This document shows positions 1 through 7,673 of a DNA stretch of 64,000 bases, piece by piece (the stretch's first letter is position 1; each line of letters opens with the position of its first letter). The notes beneath the pieces were generated by a model. The model was not told the DNA's origin. It ran no database searches and saw only the letters and a program-made list of their open reading frames with translations. The translations under genes and the position numbers were made by a program. The DNA is from Wenyingzhuangia gilva (GTDB lineage Bacteria; Bacteroidota; Bacteroidia; Flavobacteriales; Flavobacteriaceae): assembly GCF_030519655.1 (NCBI RefSeq), contig NZ_JAUMIT010000001.1:496001-560000 (forward strand). The letters run 5' to 3'.

Positions 1-200
1 GTGATGTGCTATCGGAAACAGATGATATTGTTCATTTTGAGTACACCAAAAAAAATAGTAGGAGTACCGCTTCAGCTATTGTAGGAATTGAATTGAGTCA
101 TAAAGAAGACTTTGAACCTTTGCTTTTTAGAATGAAAGAAAAAGGATTTTATGGGGAATATTTAAACGAAAAACCAGAATTGTTCAGTCAAATTGTATAA
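1..200 (+). CDS. ilvA: Threonine ammonia-lyase (threonine dehydratase), C-terminal fragment
   Basis: The open frame runs in from the left edge, so only about the last 65 residues are present. The DDIVHFEYTKKN segment, then IVGIEL and a GFYGEYLNEKPELF ending, match the ACT-like C-terminal regulatory domain of the short flavobacterial IlvA proteins. IlvA is the PLP enzyme that deaminates threonine to 2-oxobutanoate, the first step of isoleucine synthesis; the PLP domain lies outside the window. The GTG at base 6 is an internal valine codon, not a start. A strong hairpin terminator follows the stop codon directly. The identification rests on pattern recognition of a short C-terminus. Confidence 0.8.
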   Translation, partial: DVLSETDDIVHFEYTKKNSRSTASAIVGIELSHKEDFEPLLFRMKEKGFYGEYLNEKPELFSQIV

Positions 201-201
201 C

Positions 202-233
202 AAAAAAACGCTCCAAATTTGGAGCGTTTTTTT
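202..233. terminator. Bidirectional terminator between ilvA and the DUF4286 gene
   Basis: A perfect inverted repeat (CGCTCCAAA / TTTGGAGCG) is flanked by an A-run on the left and a T-run on the right. It can therefore terminate transcription from both sides, which fits the convergent arrangement of the two genes. Confidence 0.9.
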
Positions 234-252
234 GTTATTATCAATATATAAT

Positions 253-570
253 TTAATAAAAGTCTTCAATTACTTCTAATTCTGTTTGAAAAGAAACAAC
301 TTGTCCATCTTCATATTTAGCTTGCATTTTTGCGTTCATCTTAGAAGCATCTTCCATATAAAATGCTTTAAATGTATTTTTATCTTTTACTGCGTATTGT
401 ACAGAATAGGTTTTCCCTCCCATTTCTTCTTGAATCATAACCCTAGTCATTTTAGCCCCTGAAAATTTACCTGTAGCTAACATTTGAGGAATATAAAACT
501 CTCTCATCCATACCAACCAATCTTCATGAATACCATCTGCTACATTTGTAGTTACATTATATATGTACAT
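253..570 (-). CDS. DUF4286 family protein
   Basis: This 105-residue protein starts MYIYNVTTNV and has a WL.WM...YIPQML segment, the pattern of the DUF4286 family of small cytoplasmic Bacteroidota proteins. They are predicted to adopt a ferredoxin-like/dimeric alpha-beta fold. No biochemical function is established and no catalytic motif is evident. There is no signal peptide or membrane segment. It is a single-gene unit with its own promoter (586-616) and a terminator shared with ilvA. The family call is fairly firm; the role is unknown. Confidence 0.85.
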   Translation of the reverse strand: MYIYNVTTNVADGIHEDWLVWMREFYIPQMLATGKFSGAKMTRVMIQEEMGGKTYSVQYAVKDKNTFKAFYMEDASKMNAKMQAKYEDGQVVSFQTELEVIEDFY

Positions 571-585
571 CTTTTATTTTTTTTG

Positions 586-616
586 CAAAAATACAGGTTT
601 GACTTTCAAAGTACAA
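586..616 (-). promoter_or_regulatory. Bacteroidota-type promoter of the DUF4286 gene
   Basis: On the minus strand a perfect -7 element TATTTTTG (586-593) lies 20 bp downstream of a TTG (614-616). This matches the TTG-N17-23-TAnnTTTG consensus described for Flavobacterium and Bacteroides. The start codon is 15 bp further on. Confidence 0.75.
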
Positions 617-673
617 TTAACCTTGAATAATTTTTCTAATAGTCAAAGAATTAAGTCAACCTAAAATAGCTTT

Positions 674-1441
674 CTAAAAATTAGGTTTTCTCTTTTCTAA
701 AAAAGCAGTAACTCCTTCCTGAAATTCTTCGGTTCCAAAACAAGATCCAAATAACTCTATCTCTTTTAACAATCCAATATTCCCATAAGTAGCGTTTATG
801 GCTTGTATACTTTTCCTTACTGCTCTAGGAGAATTCTGTACTATTTTATTGGCTATTTCAATGGCTTTTAACAACAAATCCTCTTGTGACACCACGTAGT
901 TCACCATTCCTATTTTTAATGCCTCCTGCGCTGAAATCATCTCTCCTGTTAAAATCAATTCCATCGCTTTTCCTTTTCCTACCAACTGAGTCAATCTTTG
1001 AGTTCCTCCATAACCAGGAATCACCCCTAAAGTCACTTCTGGTTGTCCCATTTTCGCGTTGTCAGAAGCAATTCTTATTTGTGCAGCCAAAGCCAATTCT
1101 AATCCCCCACCCAAAGCATAACCATTGATAGCCGCGATGACAGGTTTTGTATACGTTGCTATTTTATCAAACAATAGTTCGTGTCCAAAACGCGATAATT
1201 CCGTTCCTTCTCTTCTATTAAAATTGGCAAATTCTTTAATATCTGCTCCGGCAACAAAAGCTTTATCACCTGCTCCAGTCATAATTAATACTCTTATTGT
1301 ATCGTCTGATTCACATAAACAAAGTATATGATTTAACTCTAAAATTGTTTTTTTATTTATTGCATTGAGCTGCTTTTCACGATTGATGGTGATATACATA
1401 ATAGCTCCTTCTTGCTCAAACTGAATATTTTCTATTTGCAT
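674..1441 (-). CDS. Enoyl-CoA hydratase/isomerase family protein (crotonase)
   Basis: This 255-residue crotonase-fold protein hydrates 2-trans-enoyl-CoA in fatty-acid oxidation or a related acyl-CoA pathway. The oxyanion-hole segment AFVAGADI lies near residues 61-68 and the second one, ALGGGLELA, near 109-117. Both catalytic glutamates of the hydratase subclass are present: E115 in GGGLEL and E135 in GQPEVTLG. Length is typical for a single-domain cytoplasmic hydratase. No other beta-oxidation gene is adjacent, so the substrate cannot be deduced; it could be short-chain enoyl-CoA, 3-hydroxybutyryl-CoA or a methylglutaconyl-CoA type. Confidence 0.9.
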   Translation of the reverse strand: MQIENIQFEQEGAIMYITINREKQLNAINKKTILELNHILCLCESDDTIRVLIMTGAGDKAFVAGADIKEFANFNRREGTELSRFGHELLFDKIATYTKPVIAAINGYALGGGLELALAAQIRIASDNAKMGQPEVTLGVIPGYGGTQRLTQLVGKGKAMELILTGEMISAQEALKIGMVNYVVSQEDLLLKAIEIANKIVQNSPRAVRKSIQAINATYGNIGLLKEIELFGSCFGTEEFQEGVTAFLEKRKPNF

Positions 1442-1557
1442 TATAAACTTAATTTAGAGAGTTCAGAATCAATACCTTTTTACTTTTGTAAAACATCATT
1501 AAGATAAAAAAAGTAATTAACAAGCCATTGCTATTCAATTGTAAATTTTGATAAAAT

Positions 1558-2295
1558 TCATTTTACATCTTCTGACTCTTCTTTTCCTGAAGTCCAAATA
1601 ATAGCATTTTTTAATTGATTTAAAAAACGAATGTCTGAAAAAGACTCTTTTGTATGTCCCAGACCTGTATAGAAAACTCTAGCACCTTGAAAGATTTGAT
1701 ACCATATAATGGGATGACTCACCCCCATTTGTTCTCCTGTATAACTACTTTCATCTAAAGTTGCCAACACCTCTATTTTTTCACTTATAGGCAGATGAAA
1801 ATTATACCATTCATCTAAAAAAACTTCTTGTTCTTTTAAGTGAGCTATTGTTATATGATCATGATTTTTACTTAGTTTTACTGTGGCTTTTTGAATTTTT
1901 GGATGATTTTTAAAAACAGCTCCTGTCATTTCTCCGTACCATTCCCATTCCATTTCTGTATCTGTTGCCGCATGAATTCCAACAAAACCGTTTCCTTTTT
2001 CAATAAAAACTACCATTGCCTTTTGTTGCTCTTCATTTAAAATATCTCCGGTGGTGTTTAAAAAGAATAGCGTACTAAAACTTGATAGATCTTTGTCATT
2101 AAAAATAGAAGCATCTTCGGAGAAGGTCATTTTCCAGTTATTTTCTTCTGCCATCTTTTTTAAAGCCTCTATCCCTGTTTCTATAGAATCATGTCTATAG
2201 CCCGCCGTTTTAGAAAAAACCAAAACTGAAACTTGTTGAGCATTAATGCTGGTTGTTATTAACAAGAACAGACCAATTAGTAAGTATTTTTTCAT
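1558..2295 (-). CDS. Secreted ThuA-like domain protein
   Basis: A signal peptide (MKKYLLIGLFLLITTSINA, cleavage after about residue 19) precedes one ThuA-like domain. This is a class-I glutamine-amidotransferase-like fold found in trehalose-utilization-type proteins of Bacteroidota. Recognisable parts are VLVFSKTAGYRHDSI, the GFVGIHAATDTE elbow, the H-rich centre and the C-terminal ARVFYTGLGHTKESF. There is no nucleophilic cysteine at the elbow, as is usual for this family. The gene begins 6 bp after the histidine kinase gene, so the two are probably co-transcribed. Sugar or polysaccharide metabolism is the usual assumption for the family; nothing here proves it. Confidence 0.85.
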   Translation of the reverse strand: MKKYLLIGLFLLITTSINAQQVSVLVFSKTAGYRHDSIETGIEALKKMAEENNWKMTFSEDASIFNDKDLSSFSTLFFLNTTGDILNEEQQKAMVVFIEKGNGFVGIHAATDTEMEWEWYGEMTGAVFKNHPKIQKATVKLSKNHDHITIAHLKEQEVFLDEWYNFHLPISEKIEVLATLDESSYTGEQMGVSHPIIWYQIFQGARVFYTGLGHTKESFSDIRFLNQLKNAIIWTSGKEESEDVK

Positions 2296-2301
2296 GAATT
2301 A

Positions 2302-3741
2302 TTAATTTTTAGGAAAACTAATTTTAAACTCAGTTCCAAAACCAACCACAGAATTAAACTCGACCTCCCCTTTGTAGGTTTCTATAATGTTTTTAACCAT
2401 CGGTAAGCCCAACCCCATACCACTAGTCTTAGTAGTAAATTTAGGTTCAAAAATAAGATCTTTGTCTTCATCAGCAATCCCTTTACCGTTGTCTTTTACT
2501 GTTAAAACAACTTCTTTATCGGTTTCTTTAAGTTTTACTTGAATGATTGGCTCTTCTACTGCTTCAGTGGCCTGCGTTGCATTTTTTACCAAATTATTAA
2601 TCACCCTTGTGATTTGATTTTTATCTAAGTTTAAAAAGATTTCTTCTTGGTTAGATTGAAATTCGATGGCATCATCGTAAAAAATATCAATGGCTGATTT
2701 TATGGTTCTTACCAAATCTACCCTTTCTATATTTTTTTGAGGCATTCTTGCAAAATCAGAAAAAGAAGTTGCAATTGATGACATGACATCAATTTGTTGA
2801 GTTAACATCAAAGAATAGTCCTTTACCTTTTCTCTAATTCCTTCTGCATTTGGGTCAAAAGTTCTTTCAAAGTTCTGTACCGTTAACTTCATTGGCGTTA
2901 GTGGATTTTTAATTTCATGGGCTACCTGTTTGGCCATTTCTCTCCAAGCCTGTTCTCTTTCACTCTTCGCTAATTTTTCGGCACTTTCTTCTAATTCATC
3001 AATCATTTGATTGTATGCATCTACAATAGAAGCAATTTCTGGTGTAGAATCTTTGGTATCAATTTTTTGATTGTTTTGCAACAATTTGGTTTCTTGAATT
3101 TTATCAGAAATAGATTTTAAGGAGCGAGTTATGTAGCTAGATAAGAAATAAGCAAAGGCAACCGCCAACAATAACATTACTGCGTATACCACAAAAAGTC
3201 TGTTTAAAAAAGAGGTTAATTCTTCTTCTTCTTGACTATTATCTTGTATGTATTCTATTTTAAGAATCCCCACCTTATTCATATTTCTATCGTGAATATA
3301 CGAGTAAGATGATTGTGAAATTTTTCCGTTTTCTAGATTTACAGGTTCTTTATACTCCTCTTTTTCTTTTAGTTTATCCAAAATCTGAATAGGCATTCTA
3401 TCTTTAAAAACTCTAAACCACGGATCAAAAGAGTTAATTTGTAATTTACCATTCAAATCATATATACTCATTTTCATATCATGCACCGTTGCAATCTCAT
3501 GAATTCTTTCTCTAAAAATAAATCCTAAAAACTGTTGATATGCTGGATAAATAGTGTTTTCTAGTTCAAAGTTTACGTTCTTCTGAGCGGCTGTTTCTTT
3601 TCTTTCAAAACGAGAATCGTAATATTCTTTGGTTTGTTTTTTATACTGCCTTACTGTTACTACCGCTATAAATATTGAAGCTAATCCTACCAAAAGCAGC
3701 ATGGCTAAAAATATTCGTATTCTTAAAGAAACTCTATTCAT
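2302..3741 (-). CDS. Sensor histidine kinase, NtrY-like (orphan)
   Basis: This 479-residue inner-membrane kinase has a membrane helix at about 9-29, an extracytoplasmic sensor region to about 180, a second helix at about 183-201 and a HAMP linker. The HisKA dimerisation domain carries the phospho-acceptor H275 in VAHEIKNPLTPMKL. The HATPase domain has the N box (NNLVKNATQA), G1 (DNGKGIAD) and G2 (GMGLGLPMVKN). The KNPLTPMKL form of the H box is characteristic of NtrY-type kinases. No response regulator is encoded nearby. The downstream gene in the same apparent operon encodes a secreted ThuA-like protein. The signal sensed is unknown. Confidence 0.9.
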   Translation of the reverse strand: MNRVSLRIRIFLAMLLLVGLASIFIAVVTVRQYKKQTKEYYDSRFERKETAAQKNVNFELENTIYPAYQQFLGFIFRERIHEIATVHDMKMSIYDLNGKLQINSFDPWFRVFKDRMPIQILDKLKEKEEYKEPVNLENGKISQSSYSYIHDRNMNKVGILKIEYIQDNSQEEEELTSFLNRLFVVYAVMLLLAVAFAYFLSSYITRSLKSISDKIQETKLLQNNQKIDTKDSTPEIASIVDAYNQMIDELEESAEKLAKSEREQAWREMAKQVAHEIKNPLTPMKLTVQNFERTFDPNAEGIREKVKDYSLMLTQQIDVMSSIATSFSDFARMPQKNIERVDLVRTIKSAIDIFYDDAIEFQSNQEEIFLNLDKNQITRVINNLVKNATQATEAVEEPIIQVKLKETDKEVVLTVKDNGKGIADEDKDLIFEPKFTTKTSGMGLGLPMVKNIIETYKGEVEFNSVVGFGTEFKISFPKN

Positions 3742-3850
3742 CTGAAAAACTATAAGTTAGGTTGGTTTATTTACACGGTTTAGTGTTATCAAAAGCCAAG
3801 CCAATCTAAGAAATTGATTTTAGATAACCACAAAAGCTCACCATAAACAA

Positions 3851-3880
3851 CAAAGGCGATGCCTATGCATCGCCTTTGTT
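3851..3880 (-). terminator. Hairpin after leuS
   Basis: A perfect stem (AAAGGCGATGC / GCATCGCCTTT, loop of 4) lies 20 bp beyond the leuS stop. It is the probable leuS terminator, separating it from the downstream kinase gene, although the minus-strand T-tract is interrupted (TTTGTTGTTT). Confidence 0.75.
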
Positions 3881-3900
3881 TTATTTTAATTCAAGAAAAA

Positions 3901-6852
3901 CTAACCAACTATATTGATGATTTTCCCTGGTACAATAATTACTTTTTTAGGAGTTCTTCCTTGTAATTGATCTTGTGTTTTTTCATGAGCCATTACAATA
4001 TCTTCTATTTCTTTGGCTGATAAATCTAATGGCAGCTCTAATTTAAATCTCATTTTACCATTAAAAGAAACTGGGTATTCCTTTGCGCTTTCTACCAAAT
4101 GACTTGGCTCAAAAACTGGGAAAGGTGCTGTTGCAATAGATTGATTATTTCCTAGTTTAGACCATAATTCTTCTGTAATATGTGGTGCATAAGGAGAAAT
4201 TAAAATCAACAAAGGTTCTAAAATTTCTTTTTTAGTGCACTTTAATGCTCCCAATTCATTTACCGCAATCATGAAAGTACTTACCGAAGTATTGAATGAG
4301 AAATTCTCTATATCTTCTTGAACCTTTTTGATGGTTTTATGCAATACTTTTAACTCCTCTTTACTTGGTTCTCCTGCATCTCCTTTAAAATCGTTTGCAT
4401 TTGCATACAATCTCCATAATTTTTTCAAGAAAGAATGTACTCCACTAATTCCTGCTGTATTCCATGGTTTGGATTGCTCTAAAGGTCCTAAGAACATTTC
4501 GAACAAACGCAAACTATCTGCTCCATATTCTTCACAAATACTATCTGGGTTGACCACATTGTATTTTGATTTAGACATTTTTTCTACTTCTCTAGTAGTT
4601 ATATATTTATCATTTTCTAGCAAATAACTAAACTCAAAAACTCCAGAAAACAAATCAGAATATTTTGAATCTGATTCAAACTCTTTAATATTTAATTCAT
4701 CTGATGAATTAACATAAACAACATCGACATGTCTTTTAAAATCTTCTATTGTATATTCTAGATCTGAATCTTTTATAAAATTATCCTGAACATATTTTTT
4801 TAAATCTGTGTTCTTGGAATAAAAAACCAGAATAGGCCTTTTAGTATCAATCGCTATATTTCCTGTCGATGGACTAGTAAAATGAATTATTGCATAGTGT
4901 ATAAAAGCAGAAGTTCCCAAAATCATTCCTTGGTTGATTAATTTTTTTGCAAACTCCTCAACGGGAACATAATTTAAATCATACAAGAATTTTTGCCAAA
5001 AACGAGCATACAATAAGTGTCCTGTAGCATGTTCTGATCCTCCTAAATACAAATCTACTTCTTTCCAATAGTCTAAAGCTTCTTTACTTGCAAACTCATC
5101 AGCGTTGTTAGCATCCATGTATCTATTAAAATACCAAGAAGAACCTGCCCAACCTGGCATAGTGTTTAATTCCAATGGAAACACAGTCTTATGATCAATT
5201 TTATCACAATTAACTACCTCTGCAGTTGCGCAGTCCCAAGCCCAAACCTCAGCATTTCCTAGAGGTGGTTGTCCATCTTCTGTTGGCAAATATTTTTCTA
5301 CCTCTGGTAATAAAATTGGCAAATGTTCTTTGTCAATCATTTGAGGCATTCCATCTTTGTAGTATACAGGAAATGGTTCTCCCCAATAACGCTGACGGCT
5401 AAATACTGCATCACGTAAACGATAATTGATTTTTCCTTTTCCAAAACCACGTTGTTCCATTTCGTAAATAGCCAACTTGGTTGCTTTGTTTACATTTAAG
5501 CCCGATAAGAAATCTGAATTGGCAATTTTAGCCGTTTTGTCTTCACAAGCACTTTCTGAAATATCTACTCCTTCAAAAATATTTTTGATCTCAATTCCAA
5601 AATGTTTTGCAAAATCGTAATCACGTTGATCTCCACACGGAACTGCCATCACTGCTCCTGTTCCATAACTTGCCAATACATAATCTCCAATCCAAATTGG
5701 AATGTTTTCTCCTGTAAAAGGATGTATGGCATAAGCCCCTGTAAAAGCCCCTGAAATGGTTTTTACATCCGCCATTCTATCTCTTTCCGAACGTTTTGCC
5801 GTGGCCTGTATATAAGCTTCTACTTGTTCTTTTTGTTCATCCGTTACAATTTGCGACACCAATTCGTGTTCTGGAGCTAAAGTCATAAAGGTAACTCCAA
5901 AAATAGTGTCAGGACGGGTGGTGAAGACTTCTATCGTTGCTGGTTGTTGGTTGTTGGTTCTTGGTTCTTCTGAAAAAACTTTAAATTTAACTGATGCTCC
6001 TTGAGAACGACCAATCCAATTGGTTTGAGCATCTTTTAATGGTTGTGGCCAATCAATAGTACTCAACCCATCTAACAAACGCTGTGCATAGGCTGCAATA
6101 CGCATAGACCATTGCATCATTTTTTTACGAACCACAGGATGACCTCCACGTTCTGACAATCCGTTGATGATTTCATCATTTGCCAAAACGGTTCCTAATG
6201 CAGGACACCAGTTTACTTCTGTTTCAGACAAATACGTCAATCTATATTTTGACAGTACTTGCTGTTTTTCTACATCTGAAAAAGCATTCCAATCAGATGC
6301 TGTAAAATCAACTACCTCTTCATCACAAACCGCATTTACGTTTTCAGTTCCATCTGCTTCGAACAATGCAATTAACGAATCTATTTTTTCTGCCTTGTCT
6401 GCTGCTTTGTTATACCAAGCATTAAACAATTCTGTAAAAATCCACTGGGTATGTTTATAATATTCTGGTGTTGATGTTCTGATTTCACGAGACCAATCAA
6501 AAGAAAAACCAATTTTATCTAATTGTTTTCTATAGGTATTGATATTGGTTTCAGTCGTTACTGCAGGATGTTGTCCTGTTTGAATGGCATATTGTTCCGC
6601 AGGTAATCCAAAAGAATCGTATCCCTGAGGATGCAATACATTAAAACCTTTATGACGTTTATAACGAGCAAAAATATCTGAAGCAATATATCCTAACGGA
6701 TGTCCTACATGCAACCCTGCTCCAGAAGGATAAGGAAACATATCTAAAGCATAAAACTTAGGTTTGTCAGAAGTATTCTCTGCTTTAAAAGTTTGGTTTT
6801 CTGCCCAATATTTTTGCCATTTGGCTTCTATCTCGTTAAAATTATATTCCAT
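3901..6852 (-). CDS. leuS: Leucyl-tRNA synthetase
   Basis: Class Ia synthetase that attaches leucine to tRNA-Leu in the cytoplasm. The HIGH motif is HVGH at residues 48-51 and the KMSKS motif is at 758-762. The CP1 editing domain is visible through FTTRPDTIFG and YGTGAVMAVP. At 983 residues it is about 120 longer than the E. coli enzyme. One extra block near 165-215 is usual in Bacteroidota; a second, serine/aspartate-rich block lies just before KMSKS (roughly 645-755). Residues about 294-306 (EEPRTNNQQP region) are encoded by a 7-bp-period repeat (5937-5971) and look like an in-frame insertion next to the editing domain. The promoter is at 6904-6911, and the leader contains another 7-bp-period repeat. 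Confidence 0.98.
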   Translation of the reverse strand: MEYNFNEIEAKWQKYWAENQTFKAENTSDKPKFYALDMFPYPSGAGLHVGHPLGYIASDIFARYKRHKGFNVLHPQGYDSFGLPAEQYAIQTGQHPAVTTETNINTYRKQLDKIGFSFDWSREIRTSTPEYYKHTQWIFTELFNAWYNKAADKAEKIDSLIALFEADGTENVNAVCDEEVVDFTASDWNAFSDVEKQQVLSKYRLTYLSETEVNWCPALGTVLANDEIINGLSERGGHPVVRKKMMQWSMRIAAYAQRLLDGLSTIDWPQPLKDAQTNWIGRSQGASVKFKVFSEEPRTNNQQPATIEVFTTRPDTIFGVTFMTLAPEHELVSQIVTDEQKEQVEAYIQATAKRSERDRMADVKTISGAFTGAYAIHPFTGENIPIWIGDYVLASYGTGAVMAVPCGDQRDYDFAKHFGIEIKNIFEGVDISESACEDKTAKIANSDFLSGLNVNKATKLAIYEMEQRGFGKGKINYRLRDAVFSRQRYWGEPFPVYYKDGMPQMIDKEHLPILLPEVEKYLPTEDGQPPLGNAEVWAWDCATAEVVNCDKIDHKTVFPLELNTMPGWAGSSWYFNRYMDANNADEFASKEALDYWKEVDLYLGGSEHATGHLLYARFWQKFLYDLNYVPVEEFAKKLINQGMILGTSAFIHYAIIHFTSPSTGNIAIDTKRPILVFYSKNTDLKKYVQDNFIKDSDLEYTIEDFKRHVDVVYVNSSDELNIKEFESDSKYSDLFSGVFEFSYLLENDKYITTREVEKMSKSKYNVVNPDSICEEYGADSLRLFEMFLGPLEQSKPWNTAGISGVHSFLKKLWRLYANANDFKGDAGEPSKEELKVLHKTIKKVQEDIENFSFNTSVSTFMIAVNELGALKCTKKEILEPLLILISPYAPHITEELWSKLGNNQSIATAPFPVFEPSHLVESAKEYPVSFNGKMRFKLELPLDLSAKEIEDIVMAHEKTQDQLQGRTPKKVIIVPGKIINIVG
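5937..5971. repeat. 7-bp-period degenerate repeat inside leuS
   Basis: Five consecutive heptamers TTGCTGG, TTGTTGG, TTGTTGG, TTCTTGG and TTCTTCT are in perfect phase. The tract is read in frame by leuS as a short hydrophilic N/Q/P/R/T peptide between conserved segments of the synthetase. Confidence 0.8.
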
Positions 6853-6861
6853 TTTTTAGCT

Positions 6862-6891
6862 TATTGTCTGTTAGCTATTGGCTAAAGACTA
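6862..6891. repeat. 7-bp-period degenerate repeat in the leuS leader
   Basis: Read on the minus strand, the leader contains AGTCTTT, AGCCAAT, AGCTAAC, AGACAAT: four heptamers each beginning AG. They lie between the -7 promoter element and the leuS start codon. Confidence 0.65.
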
Positions 6892-6903
6892 TTTTTCGAG
6901 TGG

Positions 6904-6911
6904 CAAAAATA
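6904..6911 (-). promoter_or_regulatory. leuS promoter -7 element
   Basis: Minus-strand TATTTTTG, a perfect match to TAnnTTTG, ends 51 bp upstream of the leuS ATG. No TTG is seen at the expected -33 spacing. Confidence 0.6.
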
Positions 6912-6961
6912 CAGTTCTTAAACGAGAGTTGAAAGCTATCCTTCGGCTAAAATTTAGACAT

Positions 6962-6990
6962 AAAAAAACAGCCTATTATAAAGGCTGTTT
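6962..6990 (-). terminator. Terminator of the DUF2911 gene
   Basis: The stem AAACAGCC / GGCTGTTT is followed on the minus strand by an uninterrupted T7 run, 20 bp after the stop codon. Confidence 0.85.
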
Positions 6991-7010
6991 CATTTAAACA
7001 ATTATATCTT

Positions 7011-7535
7011 TTATTCTTCGCTCATAGGTACGGTTACAATTTCATTTCCCCAAGCCAAATATAAATTCATTTTGTTGTCAAAAACCATTGTAAAAGCCTC
7101 AATACTCTCTTCATTTTTAGACACCTCCGCTTTTACTCTAACTACATCGTGCTTTTCGTTATAAGAATATGCTCCCCAAACATCTGTATCACTATTTAAA
7201 ATAATCGTCCATTCTTTTTCACCTGGAATAGCAAATAAAGAATAAGTTCCTGCTTCAACTTTTTCTCCTCCAAAAACCACATTTTTATACAATCTAATTT
7301 CTGTTGCCTCATTCGCTCCCATTCTCCAAACCTCTCCTGGTTTTGCTAAAGCTTCAACTGTTCTACCCTTTAGCTGCGGTCTACTATAAATGATTTTAAT
7401 TATTTTATCTGATGTTTTATAACTCATCGGATAAGAAACCGCATCCATAGGACTCACATCTAATCCTTTAAAACTTTGAGCATTTATAGCAAAACAACTC
7501 AATATCATTACTAACAAAACAAGTCCTTTTTTCAT
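7011..7535 (-). CDS. Secreted DUF2911 domain protein
   Basis: A signal peptide (MKKGLVLLVMILSCFAINA) precedes a single DUF2911 domain. The family pattern is clear: IIYSRPQLKGR, GEVWRMGANEATE, AGTYSLFAIPGEKEWTIILN and WGAYSYNEK. DUF2911 proteins are exported beta-rich proteins common in Bacteroidota and have no assigned reaction. At 174 residues this is the short form without C-terminal TPR repeats. It is monocistronic with its own terminator. Function is unknown. Confidence 0.88.
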   Translation of the reverse strand: MKKGLVLLVMILSCFAINAQSFKGLDVSPMDAVSYPMSYKTSDKIIKIIYSRPQLKGRTVEALAKPGEVWRMGANEATEIRLYKNVVFGGEKVEAGTYSLFAIPGEKEWTIILNSDTDVWGAYSYNEKHDVVRVKAEVSKNEESIEAFTMVFDNKMNLYLAWGNEIVTVPMSEE

Positions 7536-7635
7536 TATTATTTTTTTTATGATTTATTTTGGAGCTAATATACAAATCTCATTCCTTTAATAAAGGAATT
7601 TATTTAGATGGGATTATTATCCCAACTGAATACTA

Positions 7636-7643
7636 TATCTTTG
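7636..7643 (+). promoter_or_regulatory. lepA promoter -7 element
   Basis: TATCTTTG matches the TAnnTTTG consensus exactly and ends 30 bp before the lepA start. No well-spaced TTG is visible upstream. Confidence 0.6.
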
Positions 7644-7673
7644 CGAGTTGAACAAGCTAGTATTTTAGGATAG

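Noticed and set aside
1125-1331. Plus-strand frames opposite the crotonase gene
   Set aside because: Antisense shadows with no recognisable features.
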